Source: Strigamia acuminata (lineage: Eukaryota > Arthropoda > Chilopoda > Geophilomorpha > Linotaeniidae). Taken from it: DNA of 64,000 bases. This document shows positions 22,779 to 33,540 of the stretch, piece by piece; positions within the stretch are counted from its first letter, which is position 1; each line of letters opens with the position of its first letter. Below the pieces are notes generated by a model. It did not search any database and had not been told where the DNA came from. It worked only from the letters and a program-made list of their open reading frames with translations. The DNA lies in the NCBI GenBank assembly GCA_949358305.1, contig OX442319.1, positions 4,588,001 to 4,652,000 of the forward strand. Reading direction: 5' to 3'. A program made the translations under genes and the position numbers.

Positions 22779-23110
22779 ACGCAGATGACCACGAAGATGT
22801 AAACGCAGATGTAAACGCAGATGTAAACGCAGATGTAAACGCAGATGTAAACGCAGATGAAAACGCAGATGAAAAACGAAGATGACCACGAAGATGAAAA
22901 CGAAGATGACCACAAAGATGAAAACGCAGATGACCACGAAGATGTAAACGCAGATGACCACGAAGATGTAAACGCAGATGTAAACGCAGATGTAAACGCA
23001 GATGAAAAACGCAGATGAAAACGCAGATGACCACGAAGATGAAAACGCAGATGAAACGAAGATGTAAACGCAGATGACCACAGAGATGTAAACGCAGATG
23101 AAAACGAAGT
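22760..23110 (+). repeat. 12-bp minisatellite GATGTAAACGCA and variants
   Basis: About 28 units of 12 bp in three main types (GATGTAAACGCA, GATGACCACGAA, GATGAAAACGCA), with a few length-disrupting units. In one frame they read D-V-N-A, D-D-H-E and D-E-N-A. Confidence 0.9.
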
Positions 23111-23873
23111 TGTAAACAAGATAAGCGTCGGCGAGGACGCCGACATTTAGTCGGATGACCGAGTGTGGAGTTTTTTGGGTTTACGAGGACGAGAACGAGA
23201 ACGAGAACGGGATCGAGACGAGAACGTTTCGAGAACGTTAGTACAAACAGCCAATGGGGGCTGTTCTTTTGTAGTCAACCAATGAGAGATAACTTTTGTA
23301 ATATTTAAACCGATTGGATTTGAATAAAGATCACCTTTGAATTAAACAAGCAAGCGTGTGTGTGTTGCGGACCAACGGGTCCGCCATTTTGTTTCAAAGC
23401 CAGCTTTTAATAAGTTTACAAAATATAACAGAAAATAACATTTTTTAATGATTAAGGTTAAAGTTGTGGGCACATTTTTGGTCATTTTTAGTGATTTTCG
23501 GTATGTTTTTGGACAGAATGTAATATGGAAACAATTACGAGGGCGACGCCAAAAACGATAGGAAACGATCACAGGTGCAACAGCGGTTAGGCGAATGAAA
23601 CAATGATACAGCAGAAACGAAGCTAAAACTTGTCGCAAATTTGGGATCATTTTTAATTCGTCACAATTTTGGGCAAAAATTTGGAACCATCGCAAATGTG
23701 GTCCGTCGCAATTTTGGTCCATCGCAAATTTGGTCCATCGCAAATGTGGGATCATTCCTTATTTTATTTTATTTATTTTATTTTTTTTATTTTTAATTCG
23801 TCGCAAATTTAGAACGTCGCAAATTTGACACAAATTTTCACGATTGCAAATGTGGTCCTACACCGTCCTCGAT

Positions 23874-24869
23874 GCCGCCACGCAGAAGAAACTGGACGGC
23901 GTGCTGTCTAAACACCCACACGTATTTAGAGAAGAAATTGGTTGCTTAAACACTTCGCAGGCCCATATCGACATCGATCCTGCTGTCCAGCCCATCTTCT
24001 TGAAGGCGTATCCAGTCCCCATCGCCATGAAGTCGCTTGTCGAGGCCGAATTGGAAAGACTCCAGTCGCTTGGCATAATTACTCCGGTCGTGTCATCGCG
24101 CTGGGCGACTCCAGTGATGCACGTCAAGAAGTCAGATGGAACGATTAAGTTAGCTAGTTGCTACAACAGAACTATCAACGAAGCTATTCTCCCAAACTCC
24201 TACCCGCTTCCTTTGTTTGCTGACATCACCACTAAGTTATCCGGGGGGGAAACTTATTCCATTCTTGACATGACTTCGGCCTACAACCAAATCGAATTAG
24301 ATCCCGAGTCCCAATTATGTTGTACAATTAATACCCACCTTGGTCTTTTTAGGGTCAACCGGCTATTCTACGGTATTTCGTCCGCTCCAGCGATTTTCCA
24401 GAGGGAGATGGACATCCTGACTGCCAAGATAGAAAGCACGCAACCTTTTATCGATGATTCGGCGCTGACCGGCGCAACAAATGCAGTTCATTTAAAAAAC
24501 TTGGACAAGTTTCTGCACACGTTCCTGAAAGCCGGTTTGACCCTGAATCGAAGGAAGTGTCGTTTTCTCCAACAGGTTGTACAATTTCTCGGTTTTAATA
24601 TTTCAAAGAATGGCATTTCTCCCATTGATTCAAAGCTTGCTCCCTTACGTGACGTGAACCGCCCAACCGACGTTCTGTCGTTGAAGTCTTTCCTCGGGCT
24701 GGTTAACTACTATGGTCGCTTTATTCCAAGCCTGTCCACCTTACTTGAGCCGTTGTACCGTTTAACACGCGACGAGTTCAAGTGGGAATGGACAGAGCAA
24801 CACGAATCGACATGGAAAGCTGTTAAAGTGGCAGTTTCAGTTGAATCGGAACTTGCACACTTTGATTAA
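23874..24869 (+). pseudogene. Gypsy-2 reverse transcriptase remnant
   Basis: Open frame encoding a Ty3-type RT: the RT N-terminal block, an SILDMTSAYNQIELD motif with a catalytic Asp, RLFYGISSAPAIFQ, and FIDD where YVDD/YLDD is usual. It ends as the RNase H domain begins. The DY-type motif before the fingers is altered (ASCYNRT). The changes suggest decay although the frame is open. It resumes directly after the 9-bp duplication of the MULE-like insertion. Confidence 0.75.
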
Positions 24870-25297
24870 GCCAAAAAGTTGTTTTTAACTGTTGACGCTT
24901 CTCCAGTTGGAGAATGCGTACGACGTTGAGGTCGCATTGGACGTTATTTGGAGCCGCCACGTGGATCAATTAATCCACGTGCAGTTAGTTCAAAATTGCC
25001 TCATATTGGGGGGAAAGATAGTGGAAGTTCGCTTCTTTCTTTGCTGCCAATTCCAGAACCGACAATTCCACCGGTAAATATGAGTGTTCCACCAACTATA
25101 CCTGTTCCTACTACCACCACAGCAACCACCGTTGCACCTCAAACCGCTGCTCAGGTCCATGCTCCGCCTTTGCCTGTTTGCGCTCCTTCACCGCCTGCTG
25201 TTGCTGGCCCGAGTGCCGTGCCTCCACCTGCTCGTAGTCCGCGTCCTGTGCGTGATAAGAGACCGCCGGACTTTTATGGTTTCCCAGTGAACAAGTG
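24870..25297 (+). pseudogene. Gypsy-2 pol C-terminal tail after a large deletion
   Basis: After the RT, a stop and frame change, a short RNase H start (LFLTVDASPVGE) is followed at once by a Pro/Thr-rich tail ending PPDFYGFPVNK. Such tails close Gypsy pol after integrase, so most of RNase H and all of integrase are deleted. Confidence 0.6.
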
Positions 25298-25477
25298 ATA
25301 TTTTGGTGTGTTTTTATTGAAATAATTCTCTTTGTAGTCATGTTTAAATTCAATATTTTATTAATTTGATTGTTACATTTGTTCAACCGTTAGTGTTCTT
25401 TATTTGTATTCCTTTACTTAACCTTTTATGTTAGTTCTTCATTTGTAATTGGTGTTTGTCCCAATTAGAGGGGATAC

Positions 25478-25654
25478 TGGAGTGTTTGACTCCATTGGTC
25501 AATCGACCATTTTGTTTGTAATGACGCGCTGTTTGCAGCGCCACCTATTTTACTTTTCTTTAATAAATTCACTTATGTAAATTCGTAATCCAAGATGGTC
25601 GTTCCTTCGCGTACTCCAACACAATCAGACTTCATCAATTCGAAAGACAATACT
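25478..25654 (+). repeat. 3' LTR of Gypsy-2
   Basis: 177 bp, preceded by the purine-rich AGAGGGGATAC and followed by target duplication CTATA. Confidence 0.85.
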
Positions 25655-25659
25655 ATATA

Positions 25660-26476
25660 AGGTGTTTTACTTTTGAATTAAGTTATCATTCAGTTCAATC
25701 TTTAATAGATTTCTTTGATTTTGTTGATGTTCTTGATTTCAGGAGACCGGAAGAGACAATTTTTATGCCATAAAATCGAAATTGGATTTCACAAAATCGG
25801 ATTTCTGAAAATTGACATGGGTCGATTTTCATGGTTTTTAGCCATCTTAATTTCCACATGTTGTTTTTCGCTACGTGATAACAATTTAACATTTAGCAAA
25901 GAATAATGACAAAACACCACAAATCATTCCAGAACCCAGAAAAATAAATTTAAAAACTATTTCTTACTTGGAAGCCCACGCGGTCTTAAAGATTGATACG
26001 CGCAAAGCACCGCTGATACTCGTAACGGTTGGCTTCCCGGCAAAGCAAATGCAGAAAGTGAACACTTTCGATTAAAAATGGACCTGTTTTCGCCGAAATA
26101 AATCAGTAAAAACGCCATAACACAAAAAAGAAGCTTTTTTGACCAATTTGACAAAAGTTATCGTCACAAAAAAATCTAAAAACGATTGTTTGCAGAAAAT
26201 AAATATAAACAATTGGATAGAAATAAAGTGATGAAATCATTTTAGAACCCAAGAAAACAACTTTTTGCGAGAAAAATGGACGTTTTTTCGATCGTTTTTT
26301 GACAAAAAGACCAACGAATACTGTTTTTTTATTAAGGTTAACACCAAAGGACCATTTAGTAATCCTTAAACCCAAAGTTTTGTTAAAATGGCCACCATGA
26401 GGTTAAGAACCACAAAAATCGATATTTGAACAAGAAAAACACATCTCCAAGCAAAAATGAAAGTTTTTGGAATAAA
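25660..26476 (+). other. No recognised gene
   Basis: AT-rich intergenic sequence with scattered A-runs. Open frames here are short and repeat-like. Nothing supportable. Confidence 0.5.
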
Positions 26477-26480
26477 GAGA

Positions 26481-27089
26481 TGTGACCAGCTGCCCACGCA
26501 GGCTGGCCACTTACCTGCAGCACACGGCACTCCACAGCTCTCGCGCACCACGGGTTTCTCGTGCGCAGCCTGTTGTGGTCCCCCGCAACCAGGTGGAGCT
26601 GCGGGCCGTTGGTTTCGGCCAATTGGGACCCGGAAGTGCCCTTTCCGGAAGTGGTGGGCCCCGCAGAAGCCCAAGAGCCACGAGGCAGTTCTTGACTAGC
26701 TAGCAAGGCGAACGGTCGTTTCACGACCGCTCTTCCAAACTAGCTAAGACATGACTCAACCGATTGGCGTGGCGACTCTGTCGCACACCGGGACCTGAGC
26801 GTCCGTGTCCGCCGCGTGCGTCCTGCGTTCTCCGTGAACGCTACGACGACGCGGCCGAACTGTTCTCCGACCACGTGTGTCACGCGGTCTTGTTAGGGAT
26901 GGCTGTTCGCAGCCGTCGCATTGGGAAATACACCTGAGACACCAATCATACCCCTAGACAACAATAAAGCTATTCTTATAACTAAACCTGTGTCTTGTGG
27001 TTGTATTTCGATGGTAATTCATCGTGTGTGTTGTGTCCAGCGTCCCGTGGCTCTCCCCCGACCACGTGGCGTCCGTCCAAACACTCACA
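26481..27089 (+). mobile_element. Solo LTR
   Basis: 609 bp, GC-rich in its first half, starting TGTGACCAGC and ending CACTCACA (inverted TGTGA/TCACA), with 4-bp duplication GAGA on both sides (26477-26480, 27090-27093). It contains AATAAAGC near 26962. No internal retroelement sequence lies nearby, so this is the product of LTR-LTR recombination. It shares its TGTGACC start with the LTR at 10311 but is otherwise different. Confidence 0.75.
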
Positions 27090-27282
27090 GAGAAAAACAC
27101 GCATAGTTCGAGGATGTTTATGAAAAACTAATAAAAATAAACTGTTCTGACTTTATTTGTAAGATGTACGAAAATGTACATTCGAATTTAGAATCTTTTA
27201 TTTTATTTTGGAATTTTATGTTGTTATTTTGCACACTCAAAATATCTTGTTTATTTATCCAAGAAAGCTAACTAACATGAAA

Positions 27283-28431
27283 TTACAATTCTAACCACTT
27301 GTGCCCTAGACAATCTTTGGCCGAGCACCGTTCGTTTGGATCGATCGCCAACATTGGCAACAAAAAGTCAGCAAACTGACCCGCTTCACTCGCATCCCAC
27401 CCAACTTGTCCAGTCAACTTCTCAAGCAGATCGCACGACTTAAACGGAAGAGCGCGCAACAGTTCACCATTCTTACTGAAAAACCCCCTCGACTGTTCAC
27501 TCGCAAATGCAATCCGTTTCGGTATATCTCCCAACAATCTCGCTACAAGCGGCAGATGGTACTGGTCCTCAGAAAACCTGCTACTCGTATTCCTCGGAAC
27601 AGGCGGAAATAAGTATTCACCGGTCGCCAATTCGAACGCCACGCACGCCGTACTCCACACATCCGTATTCGCTCGGTATTCATTCCCCAACGTGATCTCA
27701 GGACTTCGATAAAGTCGTGCATGAATGGCATCCTTGTTATCGGTATCCACCCAACACGCACAGCCCAGATCGATCAAAGTTACCGCTAGATTGTCATCCG
27801 CGTCCAACTTCTTTCGAGGAGACGAGAACTTCACGCCCGCCTTCTCACACATCGCACTTTCCAATTTGAAATCTTCGGTTTCGTCCACGCAAATGTTTTC
27901 CGGCTTTATAGCTTTGTGGATAATTTTACACGTCGTGTGCAAGTAGTCAAGCGCTTCGAGTATCTGCCGCAAGATGCTTTTGACGATGGGCAGTGGAAGG
28001 CTTTTCTTTCCAGAGTCTTCCATCATTTCCCGTAAGTTGGGACCGAGGGTTTCGAACACGAGGCAAATGTGTCTTCTGTCGATAAGAAAAGAATAGACAC
28101 CGGCAGCTGGAATCGTAAATCTGTCGAGTAGTTGAACGATTTTACGCGGCTGGGGATCGTCGGACTGGCATCGTTGCACGCAGTCGAGGAATTCGATCTC
28201 GCGCAGAGCGGCGTCGGTGCATTGGTCCGAACTTCGGACGATTTTTAAGGCGACGAATTGTGACTTTAGTTTGTCCCAGCATAACCATACGGTCGAAAAC
28301 GAACCCCATCCGAGTTTCTGGAGAACGAAATACCTGTTGTGATACGTATTGCCGACTTTTGCTTCGAGGTAGCCGCTGTCTCTTCGTCTAAGCTCGCCAT
28401 AAATGTTTACGTTTTCTGGTTGCGTCGCCAT
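27283..28431 (-). CDS. Intronless SRPK-like protein kinase, probable pseudokinase
   Basis: 382 residues in one exon. Closest in motifs to SR-protein kinases: the LGWGSFSTVWLCWD glycine loop (41-53), VALK with Lys63, IKPEN (175-179), DLGCACW (221-227) with the DLG Asp, and a YRSPE activation-segment end (241-245). SRPKs have HTD at the catalytic loop; here it reads H172-K173-A174, so the catalytic base Asp is Ala. The spacer between the lobes is only about 30 residues, whereas SRPKs have a long insert. An intact ORF with no introns suggests a retrocopy that kept a scaffold or ligand role. If active, it would phosphorylate RS-domain splicing factors, but loss of the Asp argues against that. Confidence 0.85.
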   Translation of the reverse strand: MATQPENVNIYGELRRRDSGYLEAKVGNTYHNRYFVLQKLGWGSFSTVWLCWDKLKSQFVALKIVRSSDQCTDAALREIEFLDCVQRCQSDDPQPRKIVQLLDRFTIPAAGVYSFLIDRRHICLVFETLGPNLREMMEDSGKKSLPLPIVKSILRQILEALDYLHTTCKIIHKAIKPENICVDETEDFKLESAMCEKAGVKFSSPRKKLDADDNLAVTLIDLGCACWVDTDNKDAIHARLYRSPEITLGNEYRANTDVWSTACVAFELATGEYLFPPVPRNTSSRFSEDQYHLPLVARLLGDIPKRIAFASEQSRGFFSKNGELLRALPFKSCDLLEKLTGQVGWDASEAGQFADFLLPMLAIDPNERCSAKDCLGHKWLEL

Positions 28432-28907
28432 TTCAAGTCAATTTCACTGCGATATACGTGTTGGGAAATAAAAGGGCACACGTCAGCGTCGGGATCAAAT
28501 CGATAAGTGTTTTGTTACAAATATTCACAAGGTTTAAATACCAGAAAAAGATTAAACAAAATAGTCTGATTGGGTAATCACGTCTAGTGTACGCGATATC
28601 GCCATCGCCATTACATGCTATCGACGCGCCTTAACGTTTGCGGTGGCCGATCGTTGCATTAAGAAAGTAGATCAAGATTCAAGAGTATATAATAATTATC
28701 AGAAAATTTTATTTATAATAGTAATAGTACACACAAATAAAATTAATTTCATAAAATAATAACCCACAATCTGCATAATTTACCAATTTTCCGAAAAATA
28801 TAAAGTTACGTGAAACGTCACAAAAATATTTCGAATAAATCTAAATGAATTCGGATTGTTGCAGATTGCAGGATATTACGGTACATTTAATTAAAAAATA
28901 ACAATAT
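28432..28907 (-). promoter_or_regulatory. Intergenic spacer: kinase 5' flank and BTB-ZF 3' UTR
   Basis: AT-rich, no ORF of note. It should hold the promoter of the kinase on the right of its start and the 3' UTR of the BTB-zinc-finger gene. TTTATT stretches near 28709 would read AATAAA on the minus strand. Confidence 0.4.
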
Positions 28908-31064
28908 CTATAAATGAATGCGTACGTGTTTCTCTAACATGACTTTAGACTGACTGCAATGGCCACACAAATCACACTTAAACCGCTGTTTGTGCACGTT
29001 GCGATGATTGACGAGCGAACCTTGATTGTGGAACCTTTTTCCGCATTCTTGGCACTCGAATTGAGGTTCGCGTAAATGGATGGGAATGTGTCGGTGTTCG
29101 TGTCGTCGCAAGTCCCTCTGATTGGCGAAACAAGTGCCACAAACGTCGCATTCAAAGCGCTGTAGGTGAAGGTTGCTGTGTTCGATTAAGCTCTTGGAGT
29201 CGAGGAAAGTTTTGGAACACAGAGTGCATTTGAAACTTTGTTGGCCAGAGTCGTCGAGTAATTTTCTGGAGTTGTTGTCTGGAAAAAAATTTTTTTTTAT
29301 TTATTTTTTTTTTTTTTTTACATTTAGAAAGATTATTTGTATTCTAATGATTTTTTTGAAAAAATATTAACCTGAGTCTGTGATGTTCATTGAAGTTGAC
29401 GCTTCTGCTGATGATTTAGCGGAAGGTAAACGTAGAAATTTTCGTGCGGCCCAATTTGCTAGGTGTGTAGGGCAGCTGTCTCTACTTCCTGGGTTGTTTG
29501 GTGCTGGGAAATGTTGTAAAGATGGTTTTACGTCTACGACTGTTGAAAAGAATTTAATATAATTAGCGTTGCACCGAATGCCAAGAAAAGCCGAAGGAAT
29601 GAATAATAATAAAAAGCAATTTGAAAATAAGCAATGAAATTTTGAGGTTAAAAATGCCATTTTGATGTTAAAAATGCAATTTTAATGTTAAAAATGCAAT
29701 TTTGATGTTAAAAATGCAATTTTGATGTTAAAAATGCAATTTTGATGTTAAAAATGCAATTTTGATGTTAAAAATGCAATTTTAATGTTAAAAATGCAAT
29801 TTTGATGTTAAAAATGCAATTTTGATGTTAAAAATTGCAATTTTGATGTTAAAAATTCCAAATTTATGTTAAAAATGCAATTTTGATGTAAAAAACGCAA
29901 TTTTTTATGTAAAAAACGCAATTTTTTATGTAAAAAACGCAATTTTTTATGTAAAAAACGCAATTTTTTATGTAAAAAACGCAATTTTTTATGTAAAAAA
30001 CGCAATTTTGATGTTAGAAATGCAATTTTGATGTTAAAAGTGCAATTTTGATGTTAAAAATGCAATTTTGACGTTAAAAATGCAATTTTGATAGTTACCT
30101 GAGAAAATGCAATTTATTTAGTAAAATTTATCAGTATCAACGTAAGATTTTCATTTAAGTTTTTTTTTTTGACCAAATAGGCAGAATAACCAAATTCAAA
30201 CCGAATATTCAATGCAACCCCGAATTCAAATAAACTCGCTAAAATAAATATTTTTCACGTTATACAATACAAACATGGATTCCACACCTGATTGCAAGTT
30301 TAATCCTTTAATTAATTTATCTCGGTCACTTTCTAACGAACATAAATCGTCATTTTCTTCTGTACACGACGTGTTATTCGCATCTCGACTTTTCTAAAAA
30401 AAAAAAATAAAATAAATAAATAAAAATAAAATTTAAAATTCTTATTTTTCCTAACCGCTTCAATTACTAAATCTTCTTTCCTACACGAACTTTCGGCATT
30501 TTTCTCCACATTCGCCACCTTTCGTCTCGCAGATGCACAATCATTTTCATCCGTCCCATCGCCACTATCACCTCCATCGTCATTAAACGCGCACAAACGT
30601 CTCTTTTTCCTCACCGGCGAATTATTCTCCACTTCATCAGTCACTTTATCACTTTCTCCACTCGACAAATTCTTCTCCGACTTTCCCAGCTCTTCGCAGC
30701 GTTTATTTCCAGTCACTTCGGCCAATCCTTTAATCTGAAGCGCTTCTGCCGTCTTAAGTAACAAGGATAACTCATCCTGGCTCACATTTACTTCCCCCTT
30801 GTACATGAAATCAATTACAGCTTTTAGTTGCTCGAATTTCACGTCTTTTAGGATGACAATCGGATGTTTGCACGGGTTGTCGATGAAAAGGTTTTGGAAG
30901 TAAGGACTGCAGGCTGAGAGCACCATTTTGTGCGCTTTGATGCTCAGTCCTTCGCAAGCGAGTGTCACGTCAACGAAGGCCTCGTTTTGCAGTAGTTGGT
31001 CGAATACTGTTAGGAGGTTTGTTTGGTGGTTTTTCCAGCGAAGACTGAAATGTTGGCTTCCCAT
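28908..31064 (-). CDS. BTB-C2H2 zinc-finger transcription factor (four exons)
   Basis: Minus-strand gene; exons 31064-30456, 30393-30288, 29539-29372 and 29278-28908 join in phase to about 417 residues. Exon 1 encodes a Tramtrack-group BTB domain (residues 5-115), starting HFSLRWKNHQTNLL and containing VDVTLACEG, KAHKMVLSACSPYFQNLF and HPIVILKDV, then an acidic/basic linker with a KKRR putative nuclear signal. The last exon encodes four C2H2 fingers (C-x2-C-x12-H-x3-H type). BTB mediates dimerisation and corepressor contacts and the fingers bind DNA, so a nuclear regulator is expected. The first splice donor (GCG|GTTAGG) is weaker than the others. Intron 3 holds a large AT-rich tandem array. 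I cannot tell which arthropod BTB-ZF ortholog it is. Confidence 0.85.
29640..30105 (+). repeat. AT-rich tandem array in the BTB-ZF intron
   Basis: About 20 units of 20-21 bp, first (AATGCAATTTTGATGTTAAA)n, then a variant ATGTAAAAAACGCAATTTTTT, then the first type again. Spacerless and within an intron, so it is not a CRISPR array. Confidence 0.9.
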
Positions 31065-31525
31065 ATTTTGTTTTTCTGAGATGTCTGGGAAGAGATTTTC
31101 CTGCGTATGCGCGGGAAATGATTAGGAAAATTTTGTGTTGATTTTCGTTAGGTTTTACATACGTGTCAGTTCCAGTGTTGTTTTTTAAAATATAAATTTG
31201 TGATGAATTAGTGGGGGAAAATGTAATTTTCCTGTGGAGAAGGGATGCAGTAAAAAACCACTGGTGTTTTCGCGGAATAGGTAGAGGCCATTTTGTGGTG
31301 ACGCCATCTATTGGTAAAATACATGTTTTTGTGTCTCTAGCGACGGTGGCGCCATCTGAGAATGAATAAAAGTATTTTATTTTCGCGATTGGGAAACTCT
31401 AAAACCCGACAACTCAAATACTCCCAACAGAGCATGTTTTATTCTCAGCTCTATTAGATGAAATACAGGAAGTTTTCATTTATAAATTAGTTGGCAGTAT
31501 GAATAAATAATACAAATAAATGATC
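31065..31525. other. Spacer between BTB-ZF start and MORN5 end
   Basis: AT-rich, with no ORF. It must include the promoter of the BTB-ZF gene (minus strand) and the 3' UTR of the MORN5 copy. No TATA box or other site is certain. Confidence 0.35.
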
Positions 31526-32103
31526 TCAACCATTATCCGCTCTTCCAATTACTTCATCCCAACCTTTACGACATTTAGCAACGATCCAAGCTTGCTCGTC
31601 ACCATCTAATATTTTAATAAATTTTATTTTATTAGTTTAATCCATGGGTGTCCAACCCTTAAAAGGTCACATAAAGACCTTGCTTAATAATAATTGTGAA
31701 TTTCTTACTAGCATGTCGCAGAAACTTTCCTTTGTAACCAGTAATTATCCCAGTTTCCGGATCGTAGAATCCGTCTCCGGTATCGTAACAATTTTGAGGA
31801 ATTTTCGGCGGAGGATCCGTATTCGTTAACTTCGAACAACCGGCGGCTTTCAACCCGCTGATAATTTCCGAATAAAATCGCCGGTCTTGAGGCCCGCAGT
31901 ACTCCCAATCGTGATGTTTCCATGGCAAGCCATCAGAGAAATATATACTTCCACTTCCGTGACATCCACCCGACCAATGGCCTTTATATTCCGTCCCGTT
32001 TTCCAAATAAAGTATCCCTTTTGCGTCAAACTGACCGTCCTTAAATTCTCCGCAAAATGTACTGCCCGTAGGAAAGCTGTAGGTTCCTTTACAATCATCG
32101 AAA
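31526..32103 (-). CDS. MORN5: MORN repeat-containing protein 5, C-terminal exons
   Basis: Two minus-strand exons, 32103-31709 and 31605-31526, joined by a GT-AG intron in phase. They encode MORN units (GTYSFPTGSTFCGEFKDG; GTEYKGHW) followed by the distinctive MORN5 tail: DRRFYSEI, GLKAAG, DPPPKIP, GDGFYDPETG, and a final exon with EQAWIVAKCRKGWDE. MORN5 is a small axoneme- and testis-associated protein in other animals; MORN repeats bind membrane or lipid. The N-terminal exon, which should carry the first MORN unit, is not identified upstream. The 32424-33594 transposon lies in the way, so the gene may be partial or have a distant first exon. Confidence 0.85.
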
Positions 32104-32473
32104 CTACGTGGGATAAAAAATTGTTTTATATTTACGAAAATTGTTTTCTAGTTTAAGATTTTAAAACATGGCAACCCTCGTTTAATTACTGTCTGCAGTG
32201 ATCTCTTTTGCCTGTGTATGAACTGCCTATGTCATCCATAAAATTTATTTGGTTGATGTTAAGTGTATTATAATTAAGCATACTACTATAAATCAGCTTA
32301 GTAAATGGCTAGGACGATTGATCGTCCGTCCATCGTCATGTTAGGGCTATTGTTTAATAATGAATGTTAGATTATTATTTGCTGTTAGTTAGTTGTAAAC
32401 GTTGAAAAGAGATGTAGTTGTTACCCAAGAAAAAAAGTTCCTGCATAATCCTGCATTCTTTGCACAAGAAACT

Positions 32474-32603
32474 TGTGCACAATTCTATGCATAGTGGGTG
32501 CATAAAAGTGGAACCTTTTTGTGAAGAGAAAAATTGTGCATATCAATTTTCTGCACAAAAAGGTTCCACTTTTATGCACCCACTCTGCATGAATTTGTGC
32601 ACA
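32474..32603. repeat. Long perfect-core hairpin
   Basis: Arms 32474-32520 and 32557-32603 are inverted copies. The 27-bp core, starting GTGGGTGCATAAAAGTGGAA (32494-32520) and paired with 32556-32582, is perfect, with a loop of about 36 bases. Confidence 0.9.
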
Positions 32604-32669
32604 GATTTTTGTAAAAAAAATAAAACAGACATAAAATAAAGTACCAAATAAAAAATTTGGTACTTTTTG

Positions 32670-32700
<31 letters not shown>

Positions 32701-33259
32701 TTTTGATCCAAAAAAAAAAAAAAATTTGATCCAAAAAAAAAAAATTTGATTCAAAAAAAAAATTTTGATCCAAAATGAAGATCAAATTGCAGCAACAGCA
32801 AAAAAGAAACTGAAAAGAAAAGCCAAAAGAATTTGAGCCAATATGAAGTTACATCATAATGGGCACTGCAGCCATCAGCCGCCATTGACAGCTATTTTGA
32901 ATAATTGTGATGAAATCACATCACAATGCATTCAATTTTTATCCAAACACACAATCAAATGCATTTTGATGCATTCATTAGTGTCTTGGATCAGGCACAG
33001 AGTTATCCTTGGTTAAAGAAATGATACAATTTTATATGGAGGTGGATATCTAAACACACCTCAATTTCCCTGGTGTGTGACTGTTTAATTCCAAAATTAA
33101 AATGGAAAATGAAGGAATTTTTAGCAACTTTTCTATTCAAGTTGCTTCAAATTACATATTTGACTTATTTAGTTAAGTAAAAAAGGCCAAATTCGAAGGC
33201 AAGTCATAAAAATAAATGCTGACTGTTTAGTTACAAATATTTTCTGACAAGTGTAAATT

Positions 33260-33540
33260 ATATTTGTGCAAGATATATATGTGCACAAAGTTGTTGTGCA
33301 GAATAAGTTTGTGCACGAAGTTGTTATGCAGAATATGCTTATACACACAAAGTTTTTTATGTGAAATAAGTTTGTGCACACAGTTGTTGTGCAGAATATG
33401 CTTATACACACGAAGTTTTTTATGTGGAATAAGTTTGTGCACACAGTTGTTGTGCAGAATATGCTTACACACACAGTTTTTCTGCAGAATAAGTGTGTGC
33501 ACAACGTTGTTGTGCACAAACTTAATCATTCTTCTGCAGA
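33260..33540. repeat. Tandem repeat rich in TGTGCAC
   Basis: Five or so diverged units built on GTTGTTGTGCAGAATA...GTTTGTGCACA, inside the TTA-flanked element. Open frames on either strand are products of the repeat. Confidence 0.8.

Larger units (their letters stand above)
21842..23420 (+). mobile_element. Short non-autonomous LTR element (TRIM-like)
   Basis: 1,579 bp. Two 257-bp LTRs (21842-22098 and 23164-23420, TG...CA, no differences seen by eye) with 4-bp duplication AAAT (21838-21841, 23421-23424). The 1,065-bp interior has no gag, RT or integrase. Right after the 5' LTR comes TCAGAAGTGGGATAG, a plausible primer-binding region. LTR identity suggests recent mobilisation by enzymes supplied in trans. 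Confidence 0.9.
20601..23864. mobile_element. MULE-like non-autonomous DNA transposon carrying a zinc-finger fragment
   Basis: Flanked by a 9-bp duplication and bounded by inverted ends. The left end is GGGCGGGGTTCAAATTTGCG; the reverse complement of the right end is GGTGTAGGACCACATTTGCA. Both arms are arrays of the motif CAAATTTGCGA, several copies each (left to about 20830, right from about 23633, inverted), which suggests subterminal transposase sites. It encodes no transposase. It carries host-like GC-rich sequence with a C2H2 finger and contains a later LTR element (21842-23420). Long inverted ends plus 9-bp duplication fit Mutator-like elements and resemble Pack-MULEs. Superfamily is inferred. 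Confidence 0.65.
19211..25654 (+). mobile_element. Gypsy-2: defective Ty3/gypsy element with nested insertions
   Basis: Two 177-bp LTRs (19211-19387, 25478-25654) flanked by the 5-bp duplication CTATA (19206-19210, 25655-25659). The internal region has a gag with an early stop, two CCHC knuckles, a DTGAS protease and a Ty3-type RT. It then jumps to the C-terminal tail, so RNase H and integrase are deleted. A MULE-like transposon sits between protease and RT. The LTRs differ at a few bases and two compensating 2-bp indels, so this insertion is older than Copia-1 or Gypsy-1. Confidence 0.9.

Noticed and set aside
22612-23146. Long minus-strand frames rich in His/Leu/Arg or Phe/Val/Cys
   Set aside because: Produced by the 12-bp minisatellite, open in several frames at once.
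29640-30105. Regularly repeated 20-21-bp units resembling an array
   Set aside because: There are no unique spacers, it is AT-rich and lies in an intron of an animal gene. It is a minisatellite, not CRISPR.
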